A stretch of 9,292 bases of DNA from JBBQVO01 sp038211505. GTDB lineage: Bacteria; Chloroflexota; Dehalococcoidia; DSTF01; JACRBR01. The position numbers and the translations under genes were made by a program. Position 1 is the stretch's first letter; each line of letters opens with the position of its first letter. The stretch is from NCBI GenBank assembly GCA_038211505.1, contig JBBQVO010000136.1:1-9292 (forward strand). Direction: 5' to 3'. Shown here piece by piece: positions 1 to 6,636 of the stretch. The notes beneath the pieces were generated by a model. It ran no database searches. It saw only the letters and a list, made by a program, of their open reading frames with translations, and had not been told where the DNA came from.

Positions 1-29
1 CAATCGGTAACGGATGTTTTAGGGAATTC

Positions 30-58
30 TTGACGAAAAAATAGGCCGCCGGTATTCT
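30..58 (+). promoter_or_regulatory. sigma70-like promoter for the DHFR-like gene
   Basis: A -35 box TTGACG (30-35) and a -10 box TATTCT (53-58) are separated by exactly 17 bases, and the spacer is A-rich at its upstream end. Transcription would start near 65, giving a leader of about 45 bases. That leader can fold into an imperfect hairpin (TGCTG 65-69 with CAGCA 87-91, plus CGCT 71-74 with AGCG 82-85). AAGGA follows directly at 91-95. Called from consensus match only. Confidence 0.5.
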
Positions 59-110
59 GTCGCGTGCTGCCGCTAGCGCTAAGCGCCAGCAAGGATGGGC
101 GGTACACGAA

Positions 111-671
<561 letters not shown>

Positions 672-870
672 CCATCGGGCTTGCGAGCAATCCATGGTTC
701 CCCGGTGCCCATCCCACGAACCGCCACGCCTCCTCAATCAGCCTCAGCTCGCCTCCCGCCATCCCTTATCTGTGAAATCTGCGTCGCCCCCAGGGAGCGG
801 AGCGAGCGGGGTGGTTCCCTTCCGTCGCTGAGGTTTTTCTTACAAAAGTGCATCTTAAGTAGCTTTACTC
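672..870. other. Intergenic region between the DHFR-like gene and sufR
   Basis: No gene is supported here. A GC-rich stretch at 786-833 contains AGCGA (801-805) and CGG (807-809), which can pair with CCG TCGCT (822-829) around a bulged G. Four bases later comes a T run (834-838). This could be a weak intrinsic terminator for the upstream gene, but it lies about 130 bases past the stop codon and the stem is imperfect. The phrase around 772-815 also looks like degraded dispersed-repeat DNA. A small inverted repeat AGTA-GCTT-TACT sits at 858-869 just before the sufR promoter. Confidence 0.35.
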
Positions 871-899
871 TTGATACAGACTCAGACTCGATCTACGAT
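871..899 (+). promoter_or_regulatory. sufR promoter, probably giving a leaderless mRNA
   Basis: TTGATA (871-876) and TACGAT (894-899) are separated by 17 bases. The -10 box ends 7 bases before the ATG at 907, so transcription would start at or next to the start codon. No ribosome-binding site of any strength precedes that ATG. This also argues against the in-frame TTG at 871 as the start, since it would be the -35 box itself. The spacer carries a direct repeat, CAGACT twice (877-888). Confidence 0.5.
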
Positions 900-905
900 C
901 AGAGT
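886..905 (+). promoter_or_regulatory. Imperfect inverted repeat over the sufR -10 box (candidate operator)
   Basis: The left arm ACTCGATC (886-893) faces GATC-A-GAGT (897-905) across TAC, which is a palindrome apart from one extra A. It covers the -10 box and ends one base before the sufR ATG, where a bound repressor would block initiation. The GACTCG core also occurs in the perfect palindrome at 1581-1600. SufR proteins are known autorepressors; assigning this site to SufR is inference. Confidence 0.3.
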
Positions 906-906
906 G

Positions 907-1584
907 ATGAAGTCCACCAGAGATCTCATGCGCGACCTCCTCGCCGCCCGTAGCGAAGCTACGGTTGCCGATATTTCGCTCGCATTGGGCCTAAACCAGG
1001 CGAACATCCGCCGCCACCTCGAAGTCATGCGCGCCGAGGGTCTGGTCGACGTCCGCATCCAGCGCCACGACATCGGCCGCCCGTCGTACGCCTACAAGTT
1101 GACAGAACGTGCGGAAGAGATGAGCGCCCACTATCCACGCCTCGTCAACCGCATGGTCAAGCAGCTCGCATCGCTGCCGGAAGCGGCGCCGCTGCTGGCG
1201 CAGGTCTTCGCCGGCGTCGCAGCCGATGTCGCTGGCTCCCATCGCTCGAAAGTGACGGGCGCCACGGTGGCCGAGCGCGTCGCAGAGACGAGTATGGTTC
1301 TTCAGGAAGAAGGCATCGTCGACCACTGGCGCAAGGACGATGATGGCTACCACCTGATGAACACGAGTTGCCCCTACAAGCGGGCGGCCGAGATCTCCGA
1401 TGCGCCATGCCACGCCGACCACCAGGTCGTCGAGACCCTCGTCGGCGCCCCCGTCGAACAGGTGACACGCATCGTCGATGGCTACAGCGTCTGCGAATAC
1501 GTCGTCCGCGAGATCCAGCACAACGCGAACGACACAGTCACCGCGATCGAGATAGCCGCCGCCGCAGGTGCCGAACAGACATAA
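907..1584 (+). CDS. sufR: SufR-type iron-sulfur-sensing transcriptional repressor
   Basis: This 225-residue winged-helix regulator has a DeoR/ArsR-like helix-turn-helix at about residues 19-47 (TVADISLALGLNQANIRRHL) and a wing with GRPSYAYKLT at about 57-66. The C-terminal half carries Cys155, Cys168 and Cys196, spaced C-x12-C-x27-C, which matches my memory of the cluster-ligand pattern in actinobacterial SufR rather than the four-cysteine cyanobacterial form. In that family the protein with its Fe-S cluster represses the suf operon and releases it when the cluster is lost. The position directly before sufC supports the name. The start chosen is ATG 907, seven bases after a -10 box; TTG 871 would add 12 residues but overlaps the promoter. 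It is likely autoregulated. Confidence 0.9.
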   Translation: MKSTRDLMRDLLAARSEATVADISLALGLNQANIRRHLEVMRAEGLVDVRIQRHDIGRPSYAYKLTERAEEMSAHYPRLVNRMVKQLASLPEAAPLLAQVFAGVAADVAGSHRSKVTGATVAERVAETSMVLQEEGIVDHWRKDDDGYHLMNTSCPYKRAAEISDAPCHADHQVVETLVGAPVEQVTRIVDGYSVCEYVVREIQHNANDTVTAIEIAAAAGAEQT

Positions 1585-1600
1585 CGAGTTGACTCGTTAT
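1581..1600. promoter_or_regulatory. Perfect 9-bp inverted repeat between sufR and sufC (candidate SufR operator)
   Basis: ATAACGAGT-TG-ACTCGTTAT is an exact inverted repeat of 9 bp with a 2-bp centre. It contains the sufR stop codon TAA (1582-1584). A -10-like TATTAT lies at 1598-1603 and a -35-like TTGACT at 1589-1594, but they do not pair at normal spacing, so no promoter is called. The loop is too small and the T tract too short for a good intrinsic terminator, so a dimeric-protein binding site is the better reading. Confidence 0.45.
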
Positions 1601-1601
1601 T

Positions 1602-1636
1602 ATTCGCGAATGGTTTCTTGCGAATGCTTGCGAGTG
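1602..1636. repeat. Short repeat cluster in the sufC leader
   Basis: ATTCGCGAAT (1602-1611) is a perfect 10-bp palindrome. CTTGCGAATG (1617-1626) is followed directly by CTTGCGAGTG (1627-1636), a tandem repeat with one mismatch. TTCGCGAATG (1603-1612) is a third related copy. These fill most of the sufR-sufC gap and could bind a regulator; no known motif is recognised. Confidence 0.4.
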
Positions 1637-1649
1637 ATAGAGCGGGACG

Positions 1650-1660
1650 AAGGAAAGAGG
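1650..1660 (+). promoter_or_regulatory. Strong ribosome-binding site of sufC
   Basis: AAGGAAAGAGG ends four bases before the sufC ATG. It contains AAGGA at 1650-1654 and AGAGG at 1656-1660. It is among the strongest Shine-Dalgarno regions of the window. Confidence 0.6.
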
Positions 1661-1664
1661 ACGG

Positions 1665-2444
1665 ATGGCGGACGAACTTCTGAAAATCAGCGGCCTCACG
1701 GTCGCCGTCGAGGGCAAGCAGATCCTCAACGGCGTCGACCTCACGGTCAATCGCGGCGAAGTGCACGCGATCATGGGCCCAAACGGCTCCGGCAAGAGTA
1801 CGCTCGCGAACGCTCTCATGGGCCACCCGCGCTACCAGGTGACGGGCGGCACGGTGCGCTTCAAAGGCGAAGACATCCTCAAGCTGTCGCCCGACAAGCG
1901 CGCGGCCGCCGGCATGTTCCTCGCCTTCCAGTACCCGACGAGCATCCCTGGCGTCACGATGGTCAACTTCCTCCGCCAGGCGATGAAGGCGGTGCGCGGT
2001 GAGGACGTTCCCGTCCGCGAGTTCCGCGAGAAGCTGCTCGCCACGATGAAAATGCTGAAGATGGACGAGCAGTTCGCCCGCCGCTACGTCAATGAAGGCT
2101 TCTCCGGCGGCGAGAAGAAGCGCGCCGAGATCCTCCAGATGGGCATCCTCGACCCCGATCTCGCAATCATGGACGAGACCGACTCCGGCCTCGACATCGA
2201 TGCGCTGCGCACGGTTGCCGAGGGCATCAACGTCCTGACAACGCCGAAGCTCGGCGTCGTCCTCATCACGCACTATCAGCGTCTGCTGAACTACATCAAG
2301 CCGCAGTTCGTCCACATCTTGTACCAGGGACGCATCATCGAATCGGGCGGCGCAGACCTCGCGCTGCAGCTCGAAGACGAGGGCTACGATCCGATCATCG
2401 CGAAGTATGCGCCGGCTCTCGTCGGCGCTGGAGAGAAGGCCTGA
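1665..2444 (+). CDS. sufC: SufC, ATPase subunit of the SufBC2D Fe-S scaffold
   Basis: SufC is the cytosolic ABC-type ATPase that drives conformational change in the SufB-SufD scaffold during Fe-S assembly. All motifs are present in this 259-residue protein: Walker A GPNGSGKST at 38-46, Q-loop Gln89 in LAFQYP, ABC signature FSGGEKKR at 146-153, Walker B LAIMDE ending in catalytic Glu171, D-loop SGLD at 174-177, and H-loop His203 in LITHYQR. The motif block SGGEKKRAEILQM and the DETDSGLDIDAL stretch are typical of SufC rather than transporters, and no membrane partner is nearby. Length is normal. The ATG at 1665 has a strong ribosome site, and only two bases separate its stop from the sufB start, so the two are co-translated. 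Confidence 0.97.
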   Translation: MADELLKISGLTVAVEGKQILNGVDLTVNRGEVHAIMGPNGSGKSTLANALMGHPRYQVTGGTVRFKGEDILKLSPDKRAAAGMFLAFQYPTSIPGVTMVNFLRQAMKAVRGEDVPVREFREKLLATMKMLKMDEQFARRYVNEGFSGGEKKRAEILQMGILDPDLAIMDETDSGLDIDALRTVAEGINVLTTPKLGVVLITHYQRLLNYIKPQFVHILYQGRIIESGGADLALQLEDEGYDPIIAKYAPALVGAGEKA

Positions 2445-2446
2445 CC

Positions 2447-3877
2447 ATGGTTGCCAAAGTGATGCCGGAGATCGCCGAAAAAGACGGCTACAAGTTCGGG
2501 TTCAACGATAACGACAACGCCACCTACTCCTATCGCACGGAGAAGGGCCTCAGCGAAGACGTCGTCCGCGAGATCTCGCGCGTGAAGAACGAGCCGCAGT
2601 GGATGACCGACTTCCGCCTGAAGTCCTACAAGCACTTCCTCGAGAAGCCGATGCCGACCGGCTTCTGGGGCGGCAGCATCCAGAACTACGATCTCGACTT
2701 CAACGACATCTACTACTACGCCCGTGCCTCCGACCGCCCCGAAGCCGACTGGTCCGACGTGCCCGAGTACATCAAGGACACCTTCGACAAGCTCGGCATC
2801 CCCGAGGCCGAGAAGAACTCGCTGATCGCCGGCGTCGGCGCCCAGTACGACTCCGAGGTCGTCTACCACAGCATCCGCGCCGACCTCGAGAAGCTCGGCG
2901 TCATCTTCACCGACACCGATAGCGCCGTCCGCGACTACCCGGAGATCTTCCAGAAGTACTTCGGCACAATCGTCCCGCCTGCCGACAACAAGTTCGCCGC
3001 GCTCAACAGCGCTGTCTGGTCCGGTGGCAGCTTCGTCTACGTCCCTGCCGGCGTGAAGGTCGACATCCCGCTCCAGGCCTACTTCCGCATCAACAAAGAG
3101 AACATGGGCCAGTTCGAGCGGACGCTGATCATCGCCGAGGAAGGCAGCTACGTCCACTACGTCGAGGGCTGCACGGCGCCGACCTACTCCACCGACTCGC
3201 TGCACAGCGCCGTCGTCGAGATCGTCGTCAAGAAGAACGCGCGCGTCCGCTACACCACCATCCAGAACTGGTCGACGAACGTCTATAACCTCGTCACCAA
3301 GCGCGCCGCCGCCTACGAGAACGCGGTCATGGAGTGGGTCGATGGCAACCTCGGCTCGCGCCTCACGATGAAGTACCCCAGCGTCTACCTGATGGAGCCG
3401 CACGCCCACGGCGAGGTGCTCTCGCTGGCGATGGCCTCTGACGGACAGCATCAGGACGCCGGCGCCAAGATGGTCCACGTCGCGCCCGACACAACCTCAA
3501 CCATCATCTCGAAGTCCGTCTCCAAGGGCTCCGGCCGCACGAGCTACCGCGGCGCCCTCCACGTCTACCCGGGCGCGCTGCGCTCTAAGGCCACCGTCCG
3601 CTGCGATGCTCTCCTGCTCGACGAAGAGTCGCGCTCGGACACCTACCCGCTGATGGACATTGAGGAAGAGAACGTCAACATCGGCCATGAGGCCTCCGTC
3701 TCAAAGGTCGGCGAGGATCAGCTTTTCTACCTCCAGAGCCGTGGTCTCACCGAAGTCGATGCGACGAAGATGATCGTCAACGGCTTCGTCGAGCCGATCG
3801 TCAAAGAACTGCCGATGGAGTACGCCGTCGAGCTCAACCGCCTGATCGAGCTCCAGATGGAAGGCGCCGTCGGGTAA
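2447..3877 (+). CDS. sufB: SufB, Fe-S cluster assembly scaffold subunit
   Basis: SufB forms the beta-helical scaffold with SufD and accepts sulfur for nascent cluster assembly. The 476-residue length is usual. The N-terminal domain includes WMTDFRLKSYKHF (52-64), followed by the SufBD core with EGCTAPTYSTDSLHSAVVEI (240-259). Cys386 in VRCDALLLD and Glu415 in HEAS are 29 residues apart, the same spacing as E. coli Cys405 and Glu434, which are needed for cluster assembly. Cys242 in EGCTAP aligns with a second conserved cysteine. The C-terminal GEDQLFYLQSRGL (422-434) is the family signature. A purine-rich site GGAGAGAAGG (2430-2439) inside the end of sufC serves as ribosome site. Codon use is strongly biased to C/G-ending codons, in contrast to the following two small genes. 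Confidence 0.97.
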   Translation: MVAKVMPEIAEKDGYKFGFNDNDNATYSYRTEKGLSEDVVREISRVKNEPQWMTDFRLKSYKHFLEKPMPTGFWGGSIQNYDLDFNDIYYYARASDRPEADWSDVPEYIKDTFDKLGIPEAEKNSLIAGVGAQYDSEVVYHSIRADLEKLGVIFTDTDSAVRDYPEIFQKYFGTIVPPADNKFAALNSAVWSGGSFVYVPAGVKVDIPLQAYFRINKENMGQFERTLIIAEEGSYVHYVEGCTAPTYSTDSLHSAVVEIVVKKNARVRYTTIQNWSTNVYNLVTKRAAAYENAVMEWVDGNLGSRLTMKYPSVYLMEPHAHGEVLSLAMASDGQHQDAGAKMVHVAPDTTSTIISKSVSKGSGRTSYRGALHVYPGALRSKATVRCDALLLDEESRSDTYPLMDIEEENVNIGHEASVSKVGEDQLFYLQSRGLTEVDATKMIVNGFVEPIVKELPMEYAVELNRLIELQMEGAVG

Positions 3878-3879
3878 GA

Positions 3880-4179
3880 GTGCCGAATGAAGACGATGAC
3901 GCCCCGCCAGCCATCCCGGAGTGGGAGCCGAGCGATCTCGCGAAGCGGATGGGCGCTGGGCACGCCGCGGAACACTTCCCCGGCCTTGGATTGGATGCAT
4001 TGGCGCGCGCGATTCAGACGGCCATCGACACGGGCGAGGTCGCTGAATTCTTCGACAGAAGATTGTATTGGGATCGTGTGAATCAGATCGCGGTCATTGT
4101 GAGCCCGCGAGACCATGATGGCGGCACGGCGTTTCCCAGCGACGAAACGTATTTCGAAAAGTGGGGTAACCAGCCATGA
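3880..4179 (+). CDS. Small protein resembling a solo toxin-type nuclease domain (hypothetical)
   Basis: This 99-residue protein starts at GTG 3880, two bases after sufB. It has no clear ribosome site; the nearest purine run, GGAAGG, is 15 bases away. After an acidic, proline-rich N-terminus (about 1-15) comes GHAAEHFPGLGLDALARAIQTAI (about 27-49), then RLYWDRVNQIAVIVSPRDHDGGTAFPSDETYFEKW (about 61-95). A histidine-bearing helix followed by strands ending in a DGGTAF...YF block resembles the small RNase domains (barnase/EndoU/colicin-D-like) found at the ends of polymorphic toxins. This is pattern recognition, not a match I can prove. It is coupled to the next gene by an ATGA overlap, as toxin-immunity or toxin-antitoxin pairs often are. 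Codons such as AGA, TTG and TAT, rare in the suf genes, suggest later insertion into the operon. It could equally be an uncharacterised domain of other function. Confidence 0.7.
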   Translation: MPNEDDDAPPAIPEWEPSDLAKRMGAGHAAEHFPGLGLDALARAIQTAIDTGEVAEFFDRRLYWDRVNQIAVIVSPRDHDGGTAFPSDETYFEKWGNQP

Positions 4180-4406
4180 AAACGATTCGGAGCGATGCGG
4201 AGGGAGCCGTCGTCCACCTTTCGCTCGATGAACTCGATCTGGTGAGGAACGCCTTGAACGAGGCTCGGCTGCTTCTCAAGAGCGACTACGAGACGCGAAT
4301 GGGTCAGTCGCGCGAAGATGCGGACGTCGTGCTCGACGAGTTCGTGTCGCTCGTGCGGCAGGTCTACGCTTTGCATACCGCGAAATCGAGAATCCCGTCT
4401 GTGTGA
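4176..4406 (+). CDS. Small helical protein, candidate partner or immunity protein (hypothetical)
   Basis: The ATG at 4176 overlaps the upstream stop codon by four bases (ATGA). The 76-residue product has a short beta-like start (AVVHLSLDEL, about 11-20) followed by amphipathic helices. LVRNALNEARLLL is at about 22-34 and DYETRMGQSREDADVVLDEFVSLVRQVY at about 37-64. No signal peptide, membrane segment or DNA-binding motif is visible. Small proteins of the pattern NALNE...E(F/Y)ETRMG.SREE recur as uncharacterised neighbours of toxin-like genes in my memory of the databases, so an immunity or antitoxin role for the gene before it is plausible but unproven. The two genes sit between sufB and sufD, which are normally adjacent. 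Confidence 0.72.
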   Translation: MKTIRSDAEGAVVHLSLDELDLVRNALNEARLLLKSDYETRMGQSREDADVVLDEFVSLVRQVYALHTAKSRIPSV

Positions 4407-4428
4407 TCCAGACGGCAGCGAGCATACT

Positions 4429-5679
4429 ATGACAACACAAACAATCGCCCCCGGCATCCCCGGCCTCACACAAGCAGACGTCGACCTGCTCGCCCGCGAC
4501 GAGCCCGCGTGGCTGCGCGAGCGTCGCCTCGACGCATGGCGCCTCTACGACTCGATGGATCTCCCCGATCCCGGCGACGAAGAGTGGCGACGCACGAATC
4601 TTCGTGAGATGACTTTCGCCTCCGCGCGGCCCGCGCAACTCACCGAGGCCGCGCCCGAACCGCGGACCGACGGCGTCATCACGATCGATCTCGCGACCGC
4701 CGTCCGTGACCACGCCGAGATCGTCCAGCGCTACCTCTACGACGCTGTCCGCCCCGACGAGTGGAAGTTCGTCGCGATCAACGCCGCGCTCTGGTCCGGC
4801 GGCCGCTTCGTCTATGTTCCCGCCGGCGTCGAATCCGACGTTCCCGTCTCGCTTCTCACCAACGGTCTCGCCGACGGCGGCGCAGGATTCCCGCGCACGC
4901 TGATCGTCGCCGAGCGCAACAGCCGCATCCAGATCTTCGACGAGAGCGCCTCGACTGGCGGCGGACTCGCCAGCGGCGTCGTCGAGATCTTCGTTGGCGA
5001 TGGCGCGCAGGTCGAGTACTACGACATCAATCGCTGGGGCGATGAGGTCCAGAACTTCAAGACCGTCCGCGCCATCCTCGGCCGCGACTCCACCTTCACC
5101 GCGCTCGCCGCCGGCATCGGCAGCAAGCTCACAAAGATGCGCCTCGATGTCGAGATGCCGCAGCCCGGCGCGCGCACGAAGCTACTCGGCCTGACCTTCG
5201 GCGACAAGAGCCAGCACTTCGACTACAACACGCTGCAGAACCACGTCGGCCACCACACGATAAGCGACCTCCAGTTCAAATCGGCGCTGAAAGAGAACTC
5301 GTCGCTCGTCTGGTACGGCATCACGCGCATCAACGAGACCGCCGGCGGCAGCGAGGCCAACCAGACGTCACGCAACCTGCTGCTCAGCGAGCACGCCAAG
5401 GCGTCGCCGATCCCGATCCTCGAGATCAAGGCACACGACGTCTCGAAATGCAGCCACGGCGCCACCGCCGGCCCCGTCGAAGAGACCGAGCTGTTCTACC
5501 TGGAGTCGCGCGGCGTGCCGAAAGACACAGCGGAGCAGATGCTCGTCGAAGGCTTCTTCGCCGACCTCATCGACCGCATCCCGAGCGCACCCGTCCGCGA
5601 TCGCGTCATGTCCGCCGTCCTCGCGAAGTTGGGCCAGCGCCTCGAATCGCTGACCTACGACGAGGTGCTGAGCGCATAG
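4429..5679 (+). CDS. sufD: SufD, Fe-S cluster assembly scaffold subunit
   Basis: SufD pairs with SufB on the SufC dimer and is needed for iron entry into the scaffold. The 416-residue protein has the N-terminal block DEPAWLRERRLDAWRLYDSM, the core WSGGRFVYVPAGVESDVPV, and the C-terminal KCSHGATAGPVEETELFYLESRG. His343 in that block corresponds to the essential His360 of E. coli SufD. The ATG at 4429 is chosen because the family N-terminus starts a few residues later. An upstream in-frame ATG at 4318 would run through the preceding small gene and lacks any ribosome site. The 22-base gap before the start has only a weak purine patch. Loss of direct coupling to sufB is caused by the inserted pair. 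It resembles SufB in the core but lacks the catalytic cysteine pattern, which separates the paralogues. Confidence 0.95.
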   Translation: MTTQTIAPGIPGLTQADVDLLARDEPAWLRERRLDAWRLYDSMDLPDPGDEEWRRTNLREMTFASARPAQLTEAAPEPRTDGVITIDLATAVRDHAEIVQRYLYDAVRPDEWKFVAINAALWSGGRFVYVPAGVESDVPVSLLTNGLADGGAGFPRTLIVAERNSRIQIFDESASTGGGLASGVVEIFVGDGAQVEYYDINRWGDEVQNFKTVRAILGRDSTFTALAAGIGSKLTKMRLDVEMPQPGARTKLLGLTFGDKSQHFDYNTLQNHVGHHTISDLQFKSALKENSSLVWYGITRINETAGGSEANQTSRNLLLSEHAKASPIPILEIKAHDVSKCSHGATAGPVEETELFYLESRGVPKDTAEQMLVEGFFADLIDRIPSAPVRDRVMSAVLAKLGQRLESLTYDEVLSA

Positions 5680-5837
5680 ATGGAACGCGGTGTAGGGGCG
5701 CTGCTCGCCGAGCCCCGGTCGGTCGCGATGAGGCGAACGGAATACGACGCGAGTCGCCGGGCGTTGCTTTCTGCCGATGGTCGAAAACAAATTGAACCGC
5801 CGGGACACTCGGCAAGACAACAGGAACACAACCGAAC
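5680..5837. repeat. Repeat-like spacer between sufD and the Rieske gene
   Basis: This is the longest gap inside the operon (158 bases) and no gene is supported. TGTAGGGGCG at 5691-5700 recurs exactly at 8866-8875. GGGGC (5695-5699) can pair with GCCCC (5712-5716), and GGCGA (5732-5736) with TCGCC (5754-5758). This looks like a decayed dispersed palindromic element of the type common in Chloroflexota intergenic DNA. The last 30 bases are A/C-rich and would make an unstructured leader for the next gene. There is no T tract, so it is not a convincing terminator. Confidence 0.4.
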
Positions 5838-6146
5838 GTGACACAGACCACCGTCGCCAAACTATCCGAAACGCCCCCCGGCACGATCTCCGTCCACGAG
5901 ATCGATGGCAAGCGCATCGCGCTCTGCAACGTCAACGGCCGCTTCTACGCCATCGACGACGTCTGCACGCACGACGGCGGCCCGCTCGACCAGGGTGAGC
6001 TCGAAGGCGATCTCGTCGAATGCCCGCGTCACGGCGCGAAGTTCGATGTCACGACCGGCCGCGCCGTCGTGCTGCCAGCCGTGCGTCCGGTGAAGACGTA
6101 CGCCGTCGAAATCGATGGCGACGATGTGAACGTGGATCTGGACTGA
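5838..6146 (+). CDS. Rieske [2Fe-2S] ferredoxin-like protein
   Basis: This 102-residue soluble protein is a complete Rieske domain of the dioxygenase-ferredoxin type. The ligands are visible as Cys43 and His45 (CTHDGGPL) and Cys62 and His65 (CPRHGAKFD), with 16 residues between the two pairs. It starts at GTG 5838 with AGGA twelve bases upstream; no earlier start in frame gives a better N-terminus. Rieske proteins of this kind often sit inside SUF operons of Chloroflexota and related bacteria. It may donate electrons for cluster assembly, or it may be a client whose cluster is built by the same operon; the sequence does not decide. Three bases separate its stop from the next gene. There is no membrane anchor, so it is not a cytochrome bc subunit. 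Confidence 0.93.
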   Translation: MTQTTVAKLSETPPGTISVHEIDGKRIALCNVNGRFYAIDDVCTHDGGPLDQGELEGDLVECPRHGAKFDVTTGRAVVLPAVRPVKTYAVEIDGDDVNVDLD

Positions 6147-6149
6147 CAA

Positions 6150-6632
6150 ATGACAAACGCAACATTCGTCGACTGGGTCGCGCCGCACGCCGCAAGCTAT
6201 CGCGCCGTCCGAGCTGAGGCCGTGACTCTCGCACTCGCGGCGACGCAAGAGGATCTCGTGCATGGAACGGGCGACACCGGTTGGACAGTGCTTGACGAGA
6301 TCGTCCATCTGGCGATAGCGGACGAGGACTTCATTCGCGTCCTCACGACCGTCATCGAAGGTCAGGTACTGGACACGAGCATCTTCGGCGACATCGACAG
6401 CCGCAATGCCGAAAATCTGTTGAAGGGGCGCAACCGGCCGATACCGGAGCTTGCGACGGCGCTCAAACACAACAGCGTTACGCTCGTGGAGTTGTTGTCG
6501 CGGCTAAACGCATCGGACGAGTTCCGTCAGCCGGAAGGGTTTCCATTCACGCTCGGCAAACTCGTCGCAGCGTACGGAATGCACGCGCCGTACCACGTCG
6601 CACAGCTAAAGGACGCGCTCGGGCGCGCATAG
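6150..6632 (+). CDS. DinB-like four-helix metalloprotein
   Basis: This 160-residue protein has the layout of the DinB/YfiT superfamily, four-helix-bundle proteins that bind a divalent metal through three histidines. The candidate ligands are His53 in GWTVLDEIVHLAIADEDF and the pair His145 and His149 in YGMHAPYHVAQL, the usual C-terminal H-x3-H. Known members include bacillithiol- and mycothiol-dependent transferases and DNA-damage-induced proteins; the substrate here cannot be told. It starts three bases after the Rieske stop and ends four bases before sufS, so it is embedded in the operon, though without a clear ribosome site. It uses more A/T-ending codons (TTG, AAA, GTA) than the suf genes, hinting at a different history. 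The family call is good, the function open. Confidence 0.82.
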   Translation: MTNATFVDWVAPHAASYRAVRAEAVTLALAATQEDLVHGTGDTGWTVLDEIVHLAIADEDFIRVLTTVIEGQVLDTSIFGDIDSRNAENLLKGRNRPIPELATALKHNSVTLVELLSRLNASDEFRQPEGFPFTLGKLVAAYGMHAPYHVAQLKDALGRA

Positions 6633-6636
6633 ACAC

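Noticed and set aside
871..906. TTG at 871 as sufR start
   Set aside because: It coincides with the -35 box of a good promoter and adds 12 residues not needed for the winged-helix domain; ATG 907 is preferred.
1589..1617. sigma70 promoter for sufC from TTGACT (1589-1594)
   Set aside because: No acceptable -10 box lies 15-19 bases downstream, and the -10-like TATTAT at 1598 is too close to it and has no -35 of its own.
1482..2315. Minus-strand open frame of 277 codons opposite sufC
   Set aside because: Fully overlaps conserved sufC and the control region; the translation has no recognisable domain and arises from GC-rich codon structure.
2384..3478. Long minus-strand open frame of 364 codons opposite sufB
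   Set aside because: It is the mirror of sufB codon bias, with a Val/Asp/Leu-rich, low-complexity translation and no family resemblance. The plus-strand frame is clearly sufB.
4318..4428. ATG at 4318 as sufD start
   Set aside because: It would extend SufD 37 residues through the preceding small gene with no ribosome site, and the family N-terminus begins after ATG 4429.
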